A DNA stretch of 64,000 nt from Liolophura sinensis (taxonomy: Eukaryota > Mollusca > Polyplacophora > Chitonida > Chitonidae), in NCBI RefSeq assembly GCF_032854445.1, contig NC_088295.1, positions 49,713,385-49,777,384 on the forward strand. The letters are read 5' to 3'. Positions 24,601-32,262 of this stretch are shown piece after piece (position 1 is the stretch's first letter; each line of letters starts with the position of its first letter). The position numbers were made by a program, and so were the translations under genes. Under the pieces are notes generated by a model. The model had not been told where the DNA came from and ran no database searches. It saw only the letters and a list, made by a program, of their open reading frames with translations.

Positions 24601-27342
24601 AGTTTGACTCTCTTGAGTCCTGTCTGTACTTCTGACATCTTCATACAGAATGTGGATGCATATGATAATCTTGTGGGACCTGAGTGACTGAGGCAGTCAG
24701 AGTGCCAGCATGGCGCAATGACCCAGGAACCTGTCCGTTTTCCTCCAACCATAATGGTGGCCATTTTATACTTTGTGAGTGAAATATTCTTGAGAGCGAT
24801 GTAGAATACCAGTCAAATAAATAAATCAAATAAGATAATGCTATGATCAATTTTACAGAGACTGTGATGCCAACTGAGTAACCTAAATTAAATTTTCGTT
24901 GCAGGCCAAGAAGCATTGTCTGTTCCAGCATGTCCAGGCATTGTGGCTTCTGCTCTCTCTAGAGAAGATGAGACGCCTCACACATAATGGCCAGGTGAGT
25001 GGTTAACACATCATGTACAGGCGAGTGGCTGACCCATCATGGCCAGGTGAGTGGTTGACACATAATGGCCAGGTGAGTGGTTGTCACATCATGGCTAGGT
25101 GAGTGGTTGACACATCCAGGTGAGTGGTTGACACCTGGTGTCCAGGTGAGTGGTTGACACATTATGGCTAGGTGAGTGGTTGACACATCATGGCTAGGTG
25201 AGTGGTTGACACATGGTGGCCAGGTGAGTGGTTGACACATGGTGGCCAGGTGAGTGGTTGACACATCATGGCCAGGTGAGTGGTTAACACATCATGGCCA
25301 GGCCAGGTGAATGGTGTACTTTGATAGTCAGTATTTGTCATGGAATTTTCACTGTTGGTTTTATATTGTCAACACATTTATAAATACACTATGACATCAT
25401 ATAGTTCTCATTGTGATTGTCAGTTGAAATGAGCCAGTTTCAGTTGAAATGAGCCTTCAGTGGCATGGTCAAGTTAGATGTACAGTTCGTCACATTTTTG
25501 AGTCTGACAATGTTTCAGGGTGCATTGAAACTCCTGACAGGACTGTAATGGAACTGTTTGTTTTCAGGATGTTTGAAGGTCAAGAAGCAGCATTCCTGGC
25601 AGAACTGACTGTTGGCAGGTTTTGTTTTCAGGATGCATTTGAAGGTCTGGATGCAGTATTCCTGACAGAATTGACTCAAGAACAGGAGGAATTACTAAGG
25701 AAGTACCTGAAGAAGCTAAAGGGCAACAAACTGGACCTGTTTATTGAGCAGCTCCATGATTGTCTGGTTCTGAGGATCGCTGTGTCACAAGACAGGACTG
25801 CTGAGGACTTCATGGACGTGGAGCAGATGAGGTAAGACATTCTCTTAAACGCAAACATACACCAGAGATATTTGGTGTCTAAAAACACACACATATACCA
25901 GAGATATTTGGTGTTTATAAACACACACATATACCAAAGATATTTGGTGTCTAAAAACACACAGATATACCAGAGATATTTGGTGTCTATAAACACACAC
26001 ATATACCAGAGATATTTGGTGTCTATAAACACACACATATACCAGAGATATTTGGTGTCTATAAATACACACATATGCCAGAGATATTTGGTGTCTAAAA
26101 ACACACACATATACCACAGATATGTGGTGTCCATAAACACACACATATACCACAGATACATGATTTCCAGATATTTGGTGTCTATAAACACACACATGCC
26201 AGACTTTTGGTGTCTATGAACACATACATATATCAAAGTGTTAGTGTCTGTAAGCACACATACATATACCAGACATTAAGTGCATGTACATATAAACACA
26301 CACACATATACCAGACATTAAGTGGATGTACATATAAACACACACACATATACCAGACATTAAGTGCATGTACATATAAACACAAAGTAAATATTTGGTG
26401 ACAATATCATGGCAGCTGTCGGTCAACTGTATCATAAAAGAAATGGTGCTATTGACATCAGGTGGAATTAAACAGCAGTCAATAATTATAAAAAAATAAA
26501 CATTGACAACAAGCTAGCAGCTAGGCTGTGTTGTTGTGGGGTGGGGGGGGGGGAGTCTTAGTGAACTTCAGGTAAGCAACTTTAGAATGTTATATTTGAA
26601 GACTTTTTTCAACATCTACATGTATAACAATGAAGTCGAGACATCACCATCTCAGTGTTTCACCTTTTTCTTAGTGTAAAACCTTTTACATGTCTGTGGT
26701 GATGCCTAGACTTCATTATTATTATTGAACCCACCTACAACTATGAGTCGTAAGCAGTATATAATCTACATGTATATTCTTCATTATGGTGTAAACGACC
26801 AAACAGCTACAAAATAAATAAGTAAACACCTGTATGTAGCAAGTAACTGCAGAATGATATATCATTTGATTGCTTGATTGAAGCTATGCTGTCATGTTAT
26901 TTTTAGTCATCATCATACTTGATATCACAGAAGCAGTTAATCCATATTTTTGTTTTGGGACTCCTTGAGCTATATATAAGGCATCACAAGGCAACTTTGT
27001 TGACATCAAGCACAGATGAGATTTAAGGTGGACAAGTTTCACATACAAAGCCTGCAATTCTGACAGTAAACGAAAGAGAAAATCTTGATAGTCTGGTCGT
27101 AGACACGAACGCCATGGTGACTGTCACAGATATCATGTGTTCGTTTATGTTGTTTTTTCTGTAGATTGCGTGACATGTTAATGGGTCATGTGGAATCCTC
27201 TCTGTATGAGGGCATGGCTTCCACAGTCATGACACAGCCTGATCTCCACCTTCAAGACTTCCCAGAGGACATCCTCTGTAAGCAGTCTGCGGCTGTCCTC
27301 CATCAGGCCATACGTCAGGAGAGATCGTCCCCCTACCAGTGA
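607..27342 (+). CDS. RNF213-like: RNF213 (mysterin)-like E3 ubiquitin ligase, C-terminal part (21 exons)
   Basis: Exons: 607-717, 1388-1504, 2538-2588, 3765-3959, 4936-5041, 6949-6983, 7658-7767, 9437-9590, 11286-11457, 13632-13723, 14813-14870, 15319-15530, 17598-17736, 18838-18921, 19796-19997, 20582-20798, 23212-23286, 23438-23629, 24905-24994, 25632-25831, 27165-27342. All junctions are GT-AG and every phase chains, giving 929 codons plus TGA. The start is outside the window; the first acceptor could instead be at 612. The protein contains the RZ zinc finger (about residues 195-220) and then about 710 residues of C-terminal region, close to what I recall for vertebrate RNF213 after the RZ finger. 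Recognisable stretches include GHVLGAPE, LISYDPDRDILPLIL and QGKPLLKVEQ. The family is a giant AAA+ ATPase/ubiquitin ligase that acts on lipid droplets and on intracellular pathogens, with RZ-dependent transfer. AAA+ and RING must lie upstream. The introns carry junction-derived minisatellites. A second, inverted copy is at 61240-63765. Confidence 0.88.
1640..1750 (+). mobile_element. Degraded SINE tail
   Basis: Diverged 3' part of the common SINE: a CCCAGTTTCTTCCCTC block, GGTCGCCATCATATAAG, then AAATATTCTTGAATTTGGTG and TAAAACAGCAGTCAAAT. More diverged than the copy at 46500. It lies in the intron between 1504 and 2538. Confidence 0.6.
3489..3732 (+). repeat. 244-base dispersed repeat, copy 1
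   Basis: Nearly identical over its length to 5252-5495 and in the same orientation. Both start TCAATAATTTTG and end TTGATATTTATCCTCG. Copy 1 ends only about 30 bases before the acceptor of exon 3765-3959. No coding potential or terminal inverted repeat was seen; it could be a short non-autonomous element or a segmental copy. Confidence 0.8.
5252..5495 (+). repeat. 244-base dispersed repeat, copy 2
   Basis: Second copy of the unit at 3489-3732, about 1.76 kb downstream. The pair flanks exons 3765-3959 and 4936-5041. Differences are scattered single bases, so the duplication looks fairly recent. Confidence 0.8.
5567..6235. repeat. AT-rich dyad-symmetric element, candidate foldback/MITE
   Basis: The ends are inverted copies: GCCAAATTAACATTTAATAG at the left, and at the right a segment whose complement reads GCCAAATTAACATATAATCG. 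The interior is a dense series of short dyads of the type GATATCAATAAATGA and TTTATTGATATC, with two tandem copies of ATGAGCCATATCAATAA near 5710-5745. It fills most of the intron between 5041 and 6949. I could not identify a clean target-site duplication. Confidence 0.6.
6355..6485 (+). repeat. Dispersed repeat, SINE-like, copy 1
   Basis: Matches 14568-14660 over GGATCAAAC...GGGTCA, CACCAAAG/TACCAAAG, AAATGGTACTTGTTAC and GCCTCACTTGG. The GGATCAAACC piece resembles a pol III B box, so this may be a second SINE family. Only a fragment is visible. Confidence 0.5.
6949..7767 (+). other. RZ-type zinc finger coding exons
   Basis: Two exons (6949-6983 and 7658-7767) code for the signature of the RZ finger: a Cys, PRGHPYVIGDCG, then FC and a later GCG followed by IGG. 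Likely zinc and catalytic-region residues are C195, H199, C206, C215 and C220, numbered from the first visible codon. The family signature C-P-x-G-H-P-Y-x-I-G-x-C-G followed by C-x(n)-C and IGG is shared by RNF213 and ZNFX1. The long downstream tail fits RNF213 rather than ZNFX1. The finger is split by a phase-0 intron right after the aspartate before CG. Confidence 0.9.
8330..8348. repeat. Poly-C run
   Basis: Homopolymer of about 19 C in the intron between 7767 and 9437. Its length is probably unreliable in the assembly. Confidence 0.9.
9586..10565 (+). repeat. 31-base minisatellite copying the donor of exon 9437-9590
   Basis: About 30 units of type CACCAACATGTATGTGCC followed by AAATGTTAAT. 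The exon ends CACCACCCACAA|GTATGTGCGAAATATTAAT, and the units are tandem copies of precisely this junction, starting within the exon. Each unit therefore carries a GTATGT (sometimes GTAAGT, for example near 9990 and 10175) donor-like site. Higher-order blocks are visible: the stretch near 10000-10170 recurs near 10180-10350. No spacers, so it is not CRISPR. Confidence 0.9.
10748..10905 (-). mobile_element. SINE fragment, inverted
   Basis: The complement shows the usual tail: (AAAT)n preceded by CATAAAACACCAATC and then the TTGAGTATGG block and the CCATAATGCTGGCC block. The head is missing. It lies just after array 9586-10565, in the intron before exon 11286. Confidence 0.75.
10958..11213 (-). 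mobile_element. SINE, near full length, inverted
   Basis: Runs from the AT-rich tail (ATTTATTTGATTTTATTTTT) through GTGATTGGTGTTTTAC, CATTATGGTGGGT, GGTTGCTGACAGACCTTCCC, to the tRNA-like head complement (GAACTCACAGCGACCGCATT, then TGCGCTAACCAG). The complement of GAACTCACAGCGACC is the B-box-like GGTCGCTGTGAGTTC. Same family as 46500-46770. Confidence 0.8.
11440..13125 (+). repeat. 26-base minisatellite copying the donor of exon 11286-11457
   Basis: Around 60 units of about 26 bases, typically GTATGCTGATACATGTACAT followed by CACACA. The exon ends ATGATACATCACGTG|GTAAGCTGATATTAC, so the unit is the exon-intron boundary itself. Many units keep CATGGTAAGCTGATACATG, a good donor; most have GTATGC. 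Truncated units (CATGGTATGCTGATACATCA type) recur near 11745, 11835, 12470 and 12868, showing block duplications. ACATGTACAT makes each unit partly palindromic. It fills most of the 2.2 kb intron. Confidence 0.92.
14336..14480 (-). mobile_element. SINE fragment, inverted
   Basis: TTGATTGGTGTTGTACGCCA, TACTCAAGAATATTTCACTT and ATACGCTG mark the complement of the SINE 3' end. The rest is rearranged (CAGTGGTGGGAGG, AACCCACCACCC), and the head is not recognisable. Confidence 0.65.
14568..14660 (+). repeat. Dispersed repeat, SINE-like, copy 2
   Basis: Second copy of the unit at 6355-6485: CCGGATCAAACGTGGGTCAG, CACACCAAAGATG, AATGGTACTTGTTACTGCCT, CACTTGG. In the intron just before exon 14813-14870. 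Confidence 0.5.
16700..17625 (+). repeat. ~107-base minisatellite copying the acceptor of exon 17598-17736
   Basis: Nine acceptor copies (AG followed by GATCATGTGC) occur, with exon-like starts at 16742, 16849, 16958, 17067, 17173, 17279, 17386, 17491 and the real exon at 17598; spacing is 105-109 bases. Each unit has TTTGTGTACCAG|GATCATGTGC followed by about 18 more bases homologous to the exon, then intronic filler (AACTCCCTAGTCCA, CAGTAAAGTTACCATG). The continuous reading frames across this array are by-products of the repeat and are not genes. The last unit runs straight into the true exon. Confidence 0.93.
18245..18472 (+). mobile_element. SINE, near full length
   Basis: Weak tRNA-like head (GCGGACCTCCATGGGTTAGC, then GCTGTGAGTTAAAGTCCAAC), middle CATGGGAAGGTCTTCCAG, GTCATGGGTTTCCCCCAG, and tail GTGGCGTAAAACACCAAAC with (AAAT)n. 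Located in the intron between 17736 and 18838. Confidence 0.8.
19255..19795 (+). repeat. Diverged ~47-60-base tandem array abutting the acceptor of exon 19796
   Basis: About ten degenerate units of type GATGAGACTTTATTACATTT followed by GTCTTTGTTGTGAGTTGTGCTC. The last unit (CATTTGACTTTGTTGTGGGT) runs directly into CTGTTGTCAG|GCTG, the true acceptor. Units do not clearly include exon sequence, so junction derivation is only suggested here. Confidence 0.75.
20184..20300 (-). mobile_element. SINE fragment, inverted
   Basis: GATTTATTTATTTGGTTGGT, GTTTTATGACATACTCGAGA, ATATTTCG, then GGTAACCCACAACTGTCCGC and AGGTT. The centre is shortened compared with the full copy at 46500. Confidence 0.7.
21559..22045 (-). 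pseudogene. Non-LTR retrotransposon reverse transcriptase remnant
   Basis: The minus strand reads GVPQGSTLGPLLFLIFTNDL (about 22041-21982), the conserved RT motif before the catalytic region. It then continues through a fragment with LFAEVSTSAKKLE, ARLNESQKILQWCNKNDMAI and NLDRIKCM, and a further piece with HLEINGKEIENVKYNKLLG. This order matches the palm and thumb of CR1/L2/Jockey-type RT. The YxDD box is missing and there are frame breaks, so it is dead. No endonuclease or 5' part is seen. It sits antisense in the 2.4 kb intron between 20798 and 23212. Confidence 0.85.
22110..22316 (+). mobile_element. SINE, 5'-truncated
   Basis: TGTCACTGTGAGTCCATCTC at the B-box position, GGGAAGGTCTGTCAGCAACC, GTTTTCCCCCAGGCCCTGCC, CACCCTAATGCTGGCAGCCG and an (AAAT)n tail at 22300-22316. 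It lies directly beside the RT remnant, also in the intron before exon 23212. Another tail-only fragment is at about 22798-22862. Confidence 0.75.
22928..23075 (-). mobile_element. SINE 3' part, inverted
   Basis: ATTTATTTATTTATTAGATT, GGTGTTTTATGCCGTACTCA, CGCCGGCAGCCAGCATTATG, GTTGTTGACAGACCTTC. Little diverged, so comparatively young. Located in the same intron as the RT remnant. Confidence 0.8.
24660..24825 (+). mobile_element. SINE, 5'-truncated (both arms)
   Basis: CAATGACCCAGGAACCTGTC, CGTTTTCCTCCAACCATAAT, GTGAAATATTCTTGAGAGCG and a CAAATAAATAAATC tail. The counterpart in the other arm is 63838-64000 on the minus strand. It therefore predates the inverted duplication. Confidence 0.75.
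24980..25315 (+). repeat. 26-base minisatellite copying the donor of exon 24905-24994
   Basis: About 12 units of GGCCAGGTGAGTGGTTGACA followed by CATCAT. The exon ends ACACATAATGGCCAG|GTGAGTGG, and the unit near 25054-25078 repeats ACATAATGGCCAGGTGAGTG exactly. Exonic and intronic bases of the junction were thus duplicated together. Each unit carries an intact GCCAG|GTGAGT donor. The homologous array in the right arm is 63335-63680. Confidence 0.93.
25510..25690 (+). repeat. Triplicated acceptor region of exon 25632-25831
   Basis: Three imperfect copies of TTTCAGGRTG...GAAGGTC...CCTGRCAGAACTGACT begin at about 25513, 25560 and 25620; only the last is joined to the full exon. The middle copy, from 25569, has an intact TTTTCAG acceptor and a coding-like stretch (MFEGQEAAFLAELT) resembling the true exon start (DAFEGLDAVFLTELT). 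It could serve as an alternative acceptor, but the reading frame across to the main exon passes through another TTTTCAG. The same arrangement is in the right arm near 63000-63125. Confidence 0.8.
25850..26235 (+). repeat. 36-base minisatellite just after the donor at 25831
   Basis: About ten units of CCAGAGATATTTGGTGTCTA followed by TAAACACACACATATA, starting some 20 bases after GTAAGACATT. Because 36 is a multiple of 3 and stops are absent, open frames appear on both strands; these are artefacts. Unlike the other arrays, the unit does not contain the donor itself. A second array of about 44-base units (CCAGACATTAAGTGCATGTA type, three units) follows at 26262-26390. Confidence 0.9.
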
Positions 27343-29841
27343 CATGGAGAGCCATATGTCTGGTGTCAGTGCCAAGAACTACAAGTACTTCTTAATGAAG
27401 TATACAGTAATTGTCCTAGAAGAGACTGTCCAAACTACATGCACACATGTAGTACATCAAGAAAGCATTAAATGCTATACAACTTAGAAAAAGAGGTTTT
27501 TCTTTCTCTTACTTTATGAATACACATGAGTAATGTAACAAGGAGCTAGGAAATGTGTTCTGTTCCGAATAAGGAGCCATTTAAAACAGTTTTGTCACAT
27601 TGACCAAGCCTTTGAAAGCATATGTACTGGGCATGTGATGCATAATATTTGTGAACATATTCATAGAGAATGTCTTCAGTGATCCTTTTTTGCATGTCTG
27701 TTCCACTTTAATGTACATGTATAAAACAATATATCCTTTGCTTTAAGATTTGACCTTTGTTGTCGAAAAGTTAGACAGCTATATATTTTATATCAGTTGT
27801 AGTTGAGCAAAGAATATATAAACAGTACAACCCCATAGGAATGTACATGTACAGTTATATCATAATACAACCCCATAGGAATGTACATGTACAGTTATAT
27901 CATAATACAACCCCATAGGAATGTACATGTACAATTATATCATAATACAACCCCATAGGAATGTACATGTACAGTTATATCTAAATACAACCTCATAGGA
28001 ATGCACATGTACAGTTATATCTAAATACAACCTCATAGGAATGCACATGTTTAGTTATGTCTTAATACAAACCCATAGGAATGTACATGTACAGTTATAT
28101 CTAAATACAACCCCATAGGAATGTACATGTACAATTATATCATAATACAACCCCATAGGAATGTACATGTACAATTATATCTAAATACAACCCCAGAGGA
28201 ATGTACATGTACAGTTATATCTAAATACAACCTCATAGGAATGCACATGTTTAGTTATGTCTTAATACAAACCCATAGGAATGTACATGTACAAGGGGTT
28301 CCCTTCACCACATTTTTGTTACTGTCTGATGATAGTTTCCAGAACCTCATGCCATGTACATGTCTGTGGTACAATGTATTCTCATCTAAGTGTTAAGTTT
28401 CTTTTTGACTGTTAAAATGTGTGTCATATCCTCATGTAGTAAGTGTAGCAAAAAGTGTCTAAGTAATTACAAAACATGCTTTGTTTGTTGTTGTTGTGAT
28501 GTATCTTGTTCATTTTAGCCATAATATGCACAGTTTCCAGCAATGCTTCACGTTAATCATGAGAAAAGTTTTACAGAGTGTCCGTTTGGCAGATTTGTAT
28601 CATCTGGGGTTTCGTTTTAAGGATTATGTAATAAGGATTTCAACATTGTGTTATCCTGGTTGAAATCTATAAAGTTGTAAAGCCTTATATTAATAATAAC
28701 ATAAATATGTATCTACATATATATTTGTTTCTTTTACTAATACATATATGTACATCAAGTATTTATAATAAGATTAGAGTTTTGAACTTGATATTTCTAA
28801 GAGTTGACATACATTTTGTCTTTACTATTCTAAGAATAGATTTGTTCTTGTCTTTCTATGATCTTCGGAATATTTTTATTGATTTCACTGTGAAGAAATA
28901 ACATGTATGCTGCAGGTACACGCTTTCTGCAAATTACATGCATGGTCTCACTTAATAGTAACTGTTAGTTTGTTTGTGCTTAATTTGTTTGCTACTAGTA
29001 TCTAATTTGGTTACATGTGTATTCAAAAGAGTAATAGGTATTGTAAGCTAAAAAATGCTATCATTATTTTATCAAGATGGATGAAGCTTTGGACATGTTT
29101 TATTCTTGCCCAATAAATTGCTGATGTGCAATTGTGATATCCTTTACATTCATTGTAGGTATCAGAGAAAGGTGTTTTATTATGGATTGCAGATTTTGTA
29201 TACTTTTTGAGCCTAGTATTGTTTTACATGTATCAGCAAAATAGTTATAAATGTGTGCACTTGTTTTTCAAAATATACCCTATGCATAAGTCTTGTGACT
29301 TTTTGTGACTCTGAAGTGCCTGATTTTCTATATATACTTGCATATGGTGTGTAACACGATATATGGTGTGTAACACGATCCATGTCATCTGGTATCAGTA
29401 ATGCTTGTACTAATTAAATGCTTTCCTTTATGTCAACATCTGACTGAATTCTTTTTAAACAGGACTTTGTGTTGTGTGTTCATTGTAAGCTATATTTGAC
29501 ATGACACAACGTAAACACCAGTGTGTAATGGTGATTGTGAAAACTGATAGAATGAAGAAGGAAGGGTTTTCTGGCCAGCTCAATCCTGACAGTGGATGCA
29601 AGGATTTTGACATTGGGAGACACAGGTTTGCAGAAGACTGGGCTGTGCCAAACAATTGGTCGTGCAAAGACTGAATTTAGCTGTTATGCGAAACACTGGG
29701 CCCAGCTAGGACTGAGTCAGGTCAAACAGTTACAGAGGGTCATGCCGAAGACTGGGTTATACTTAAGGATTGGTAGCAGGCTAACACCACAATGTGAATG
29801 TTTCAGGTCTTTATGTTTGGAGATCTTCAAATTTAAATAAA
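27343..29841 (+). other. Presumed 3' UTR and downstream region of the RNF213-like gene
   Basis: No further coding exon is visible after the TGA at 27342. The stretch is AT-rich, conserved in the other arm (about 58960-61239), and includes array 27825-28290. AATAAA hexamers occur at 29836-29841 (conserved in the opposite arm) and within 29100-29120. I cannot tell which is used. Confidence 0.45.
27825..28290 (+). repeat. 40-base minisatellite, about 11 units
   Basis: Unit CATAATACAACCCCATAGGA followed by ATGTACATGTACAGTTATAT, with subtypes (CTAAATACAACCTCATAGGA and a TTTAGTTATGTCTT type) that repeat as a block at about 28040-28100 and 28235-28290. The homologous place in the right arm (60650-60765) has only about three units. 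Confidence 0.92.
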
Positions 29842-30465
29842 GTACAGGAACATTTTAATTGTGTAATTGAAGTATAGTAATAAGTAAATCCCTGAGTTCG
29901 TAAGAATTTGAGCGATGTCATATTGGAGAGAGAATTGTTCTTGGGATTGTTGGCAAAACTCTGTTCGCGGGACAGCCGAAAATAGAATAGGGGACATTCT
30001 AAAACTGGATCTTAGGACATCATAGTGAGAAAATAGATGGAGTGTTCTTTGAATTCTCAATAAATCATCCTTCCAGTAAAGAAGACTCCAATACAGGACA
30101 ACCTCCGCTCTGCCATGATCACGATTCCTGTAACGTAACCCTGTTTATCATAAGCTCTGGGACAGGCTACTGTCATAATCTGTGTTAGGGAATTTTGAAA
30201 ATATTGGGAAATTAGAGTAACCTCTGCGTGACTGGCGCAATCAGTACCCGATGTTCAGAGTTAGAAAGTAAAATAACGCTTTAAACATACGTCAGAGTGA
30301 GTAAAAAACGGATTGATTGTTGTTTAACCCTGTGCGTATAGGGCCGACGCAAGACTTGGTTATTAACTTTGGCCTATATACATATAACATTGTGGTCAGT
30401 TTTATTGGTAAAGGAAAACTGGCACAAACCACTATCATTGGTTAAACTACTAAATACTTTTCTCC

Positions 30466-30657
30466 ATGTGTGAGGTCGATTTATTGAAGTACACGCCATA
30501 CTGGTTGAGACAAAATGGCCTTCAACTAAAACGTACCAGATCACGCGCCTTTCTACTCGATCCTACGGTACCGAGACAAGGCTTATGTATAGGTGGGCGC
30601 CATCAGCGCAGTGATTTCCCCCCAAATTTGGGGATAACTGTTGATAGAGAAGTATGA
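30466..30657 (+). other. Conserved 63-codon open frame, no recognised homology
   Basis: ATG at 30466, stop TGA at 30655-30657. The other arm keeps the same frame (58280-58089, minus) with a single visible substitution (R to K at residue 15). The product is basic (many R/K), with no domain or signal that I recognise. It may be an unannotated short gene, a 5' exon, or chance. Because both arms are nearly identical overall, retention of the frame is weak evidence. Confidence 0.25.
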
Positions 30658-31402
30658 GATATTTAATAAGTATTTTCAGTACTTTTAGCCTAAACCTGTA
30701 TCATCCAGAGTCCAGAAGACAGTAAAGAACGCGCGATAATTATTATTGCATTCCCCGTGAATTCTGTTATGCAAAATCAAGTGGTAAGTGTGTAAATATA
30801 TTTAAATTGCCATGGTTCAGCTTGAGCATGGACGGAGGCGATAATAATACCCACGAAGCCTGTAAATAGCGCATTGCTCAACAGTTCGGGATGTTCGCCA
30901 TCGCGTGCAGTTGTTTACATAAAGCGAAAGTAGCCATCTCAGATCAGGTGACGTAATGCACGAGCCTCGCTTTTAACGTCGCCGTTGTAAAAAAATATGG
31001 CGCCCAAGTCTGTTCGAGTTGTAATCTCAACGGAGGTATTAGGTACATCTCTATTTTAATCGCAACTAAAAGCCTTCCCAAGCTGTCCATCAAGCGTTGT
31101 AAACGTTAGTCACCAATGTCTAACGAGCCACAGGTCGTATAAACCTAGTCTGGAATTCTCTGTCCTGGGCTTGGATTCAACCTGTACCGGTCAAGTTTGT
31201 CAATTACTAGAATAAACCGTAGTCCCCTTGGTTAACCATGCATGTACCGTCCTGACTAGGCACAGGGCAGACCTTATACTGTAAAGCTGCAGTCAAACCA
31301 GCTAGAGTTTACAGTCAGTTCACCTTGGGTGTGGGAGGTTGTCGATAAAACCAAAGCCAGCCGGGACACTGCTATAACGGGACATCCAGTTTCAGTGTAA
31401 CC

Positions 31403-31535
31403 AGGGTTCGATTTCATGAAGCATACTTAGTGTTAAGTAGCCCTTAACTATGTGCATTTCATATCTCTACAACATAGGTTGTCATGGTAGTTAAGGGCAA
31501 ACTCGGCTAAGTAAGCTTCACGAAACAGACCCCAG
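31403..31535. mobile_element. Foldback MITE-like hairpin
   Basis: Arms of about 48 bases: left GTTCGATTTCATGAAGCATA...CCCTTAACTA, right TAGTTAAGGGCAAACTCGGC...TTCGTGAAG-type complement, separated by about 37 bases. Features GGGTCTGTTTCGTGAAGC and CTTACTTAG are typical of short palindromic elements in animal introns. The copy in the other arm is 57213-57343. Confidence 0.75.
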
Positions 31536-32145
31536 GCCCGGGATGACGGAGGGAACTTAGACTTAAAAACAAATTTCAAATCAACGTAAAATCTGGGTAA
31601 GTTATTGATCAACAAATTTCCGCTAAAATAATGGAAAGGAGCACACCAAATTAATTGATTAAAATTGTGACTTCAGTCTAAGGTAGGTTCGTGATCACAA
31701 GACCAGGATATAGTCCACACCAGGACTAACCCACCTCGGTGGGGATAATTTCACTAAAAATAACAGCTAGCTCGAAACCGTCCTTACAGTGTGGTATGTA
31801 AGCCTACTAAACCATCCGAAATGTACATATAGCAATGCCAGCACTGGAAACTCAACTTTGAACAGTAATCCAGTCGTTTAAACTTTTAACTGAATCGAAA
31901 AAGCGTAACCAACATACGTCAAGTTTTGAATTCGAACTTCGGCCAAATCCCGGCAATGTATACTTACCTTAATCCGTTCACTTCCTGAAAGGGTGTTAAT
32001 TGTTTACTTCCTCCTCTCTGTTCTATTTAGACAAGTGAAGTCGAATTACGTAGACTAAATCAACTGCTCTGCAGAGTACACTTTTCTGTCTAGTTTCAGA
32101 TATCCACTGTGATGGAAAATGTGCCCCATTTTAAACAGCCGCGGA

Positions 32146-32262
32146 TAATTCATAATGTCATCTCTTTTAGTGCCTCGTGAAAATGGTGCTGGGTAATTCA
32201 TAATGTCATCTCTTTTAGTGCCTCGTGAAAATGGTGCTGGGTAATTCATAATGTCACCTGTC
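32146..32262. repeat. 48-base tandem repeat, two full units plus a partial one
   Basis: Unit TAATTCATAATGTCATCTCT, TTTAGTGCCTCGTGAAAATG, GTGCTGGG. It lies inside the block 31850-32700 that is absent from the right arm. The length is a multiple of three, which yields a repetitive open frame on the minus strand; I do not consider this a gene. Confidence 0.8.

Noticed and set aside
26538-26552. G-run and its mirror C-run near 62060 as a G-quadruplex regulator
   Set aside because: Simple homopolymer of uncertain length in an intron; no supporting pattern of four G tracts with short loops.
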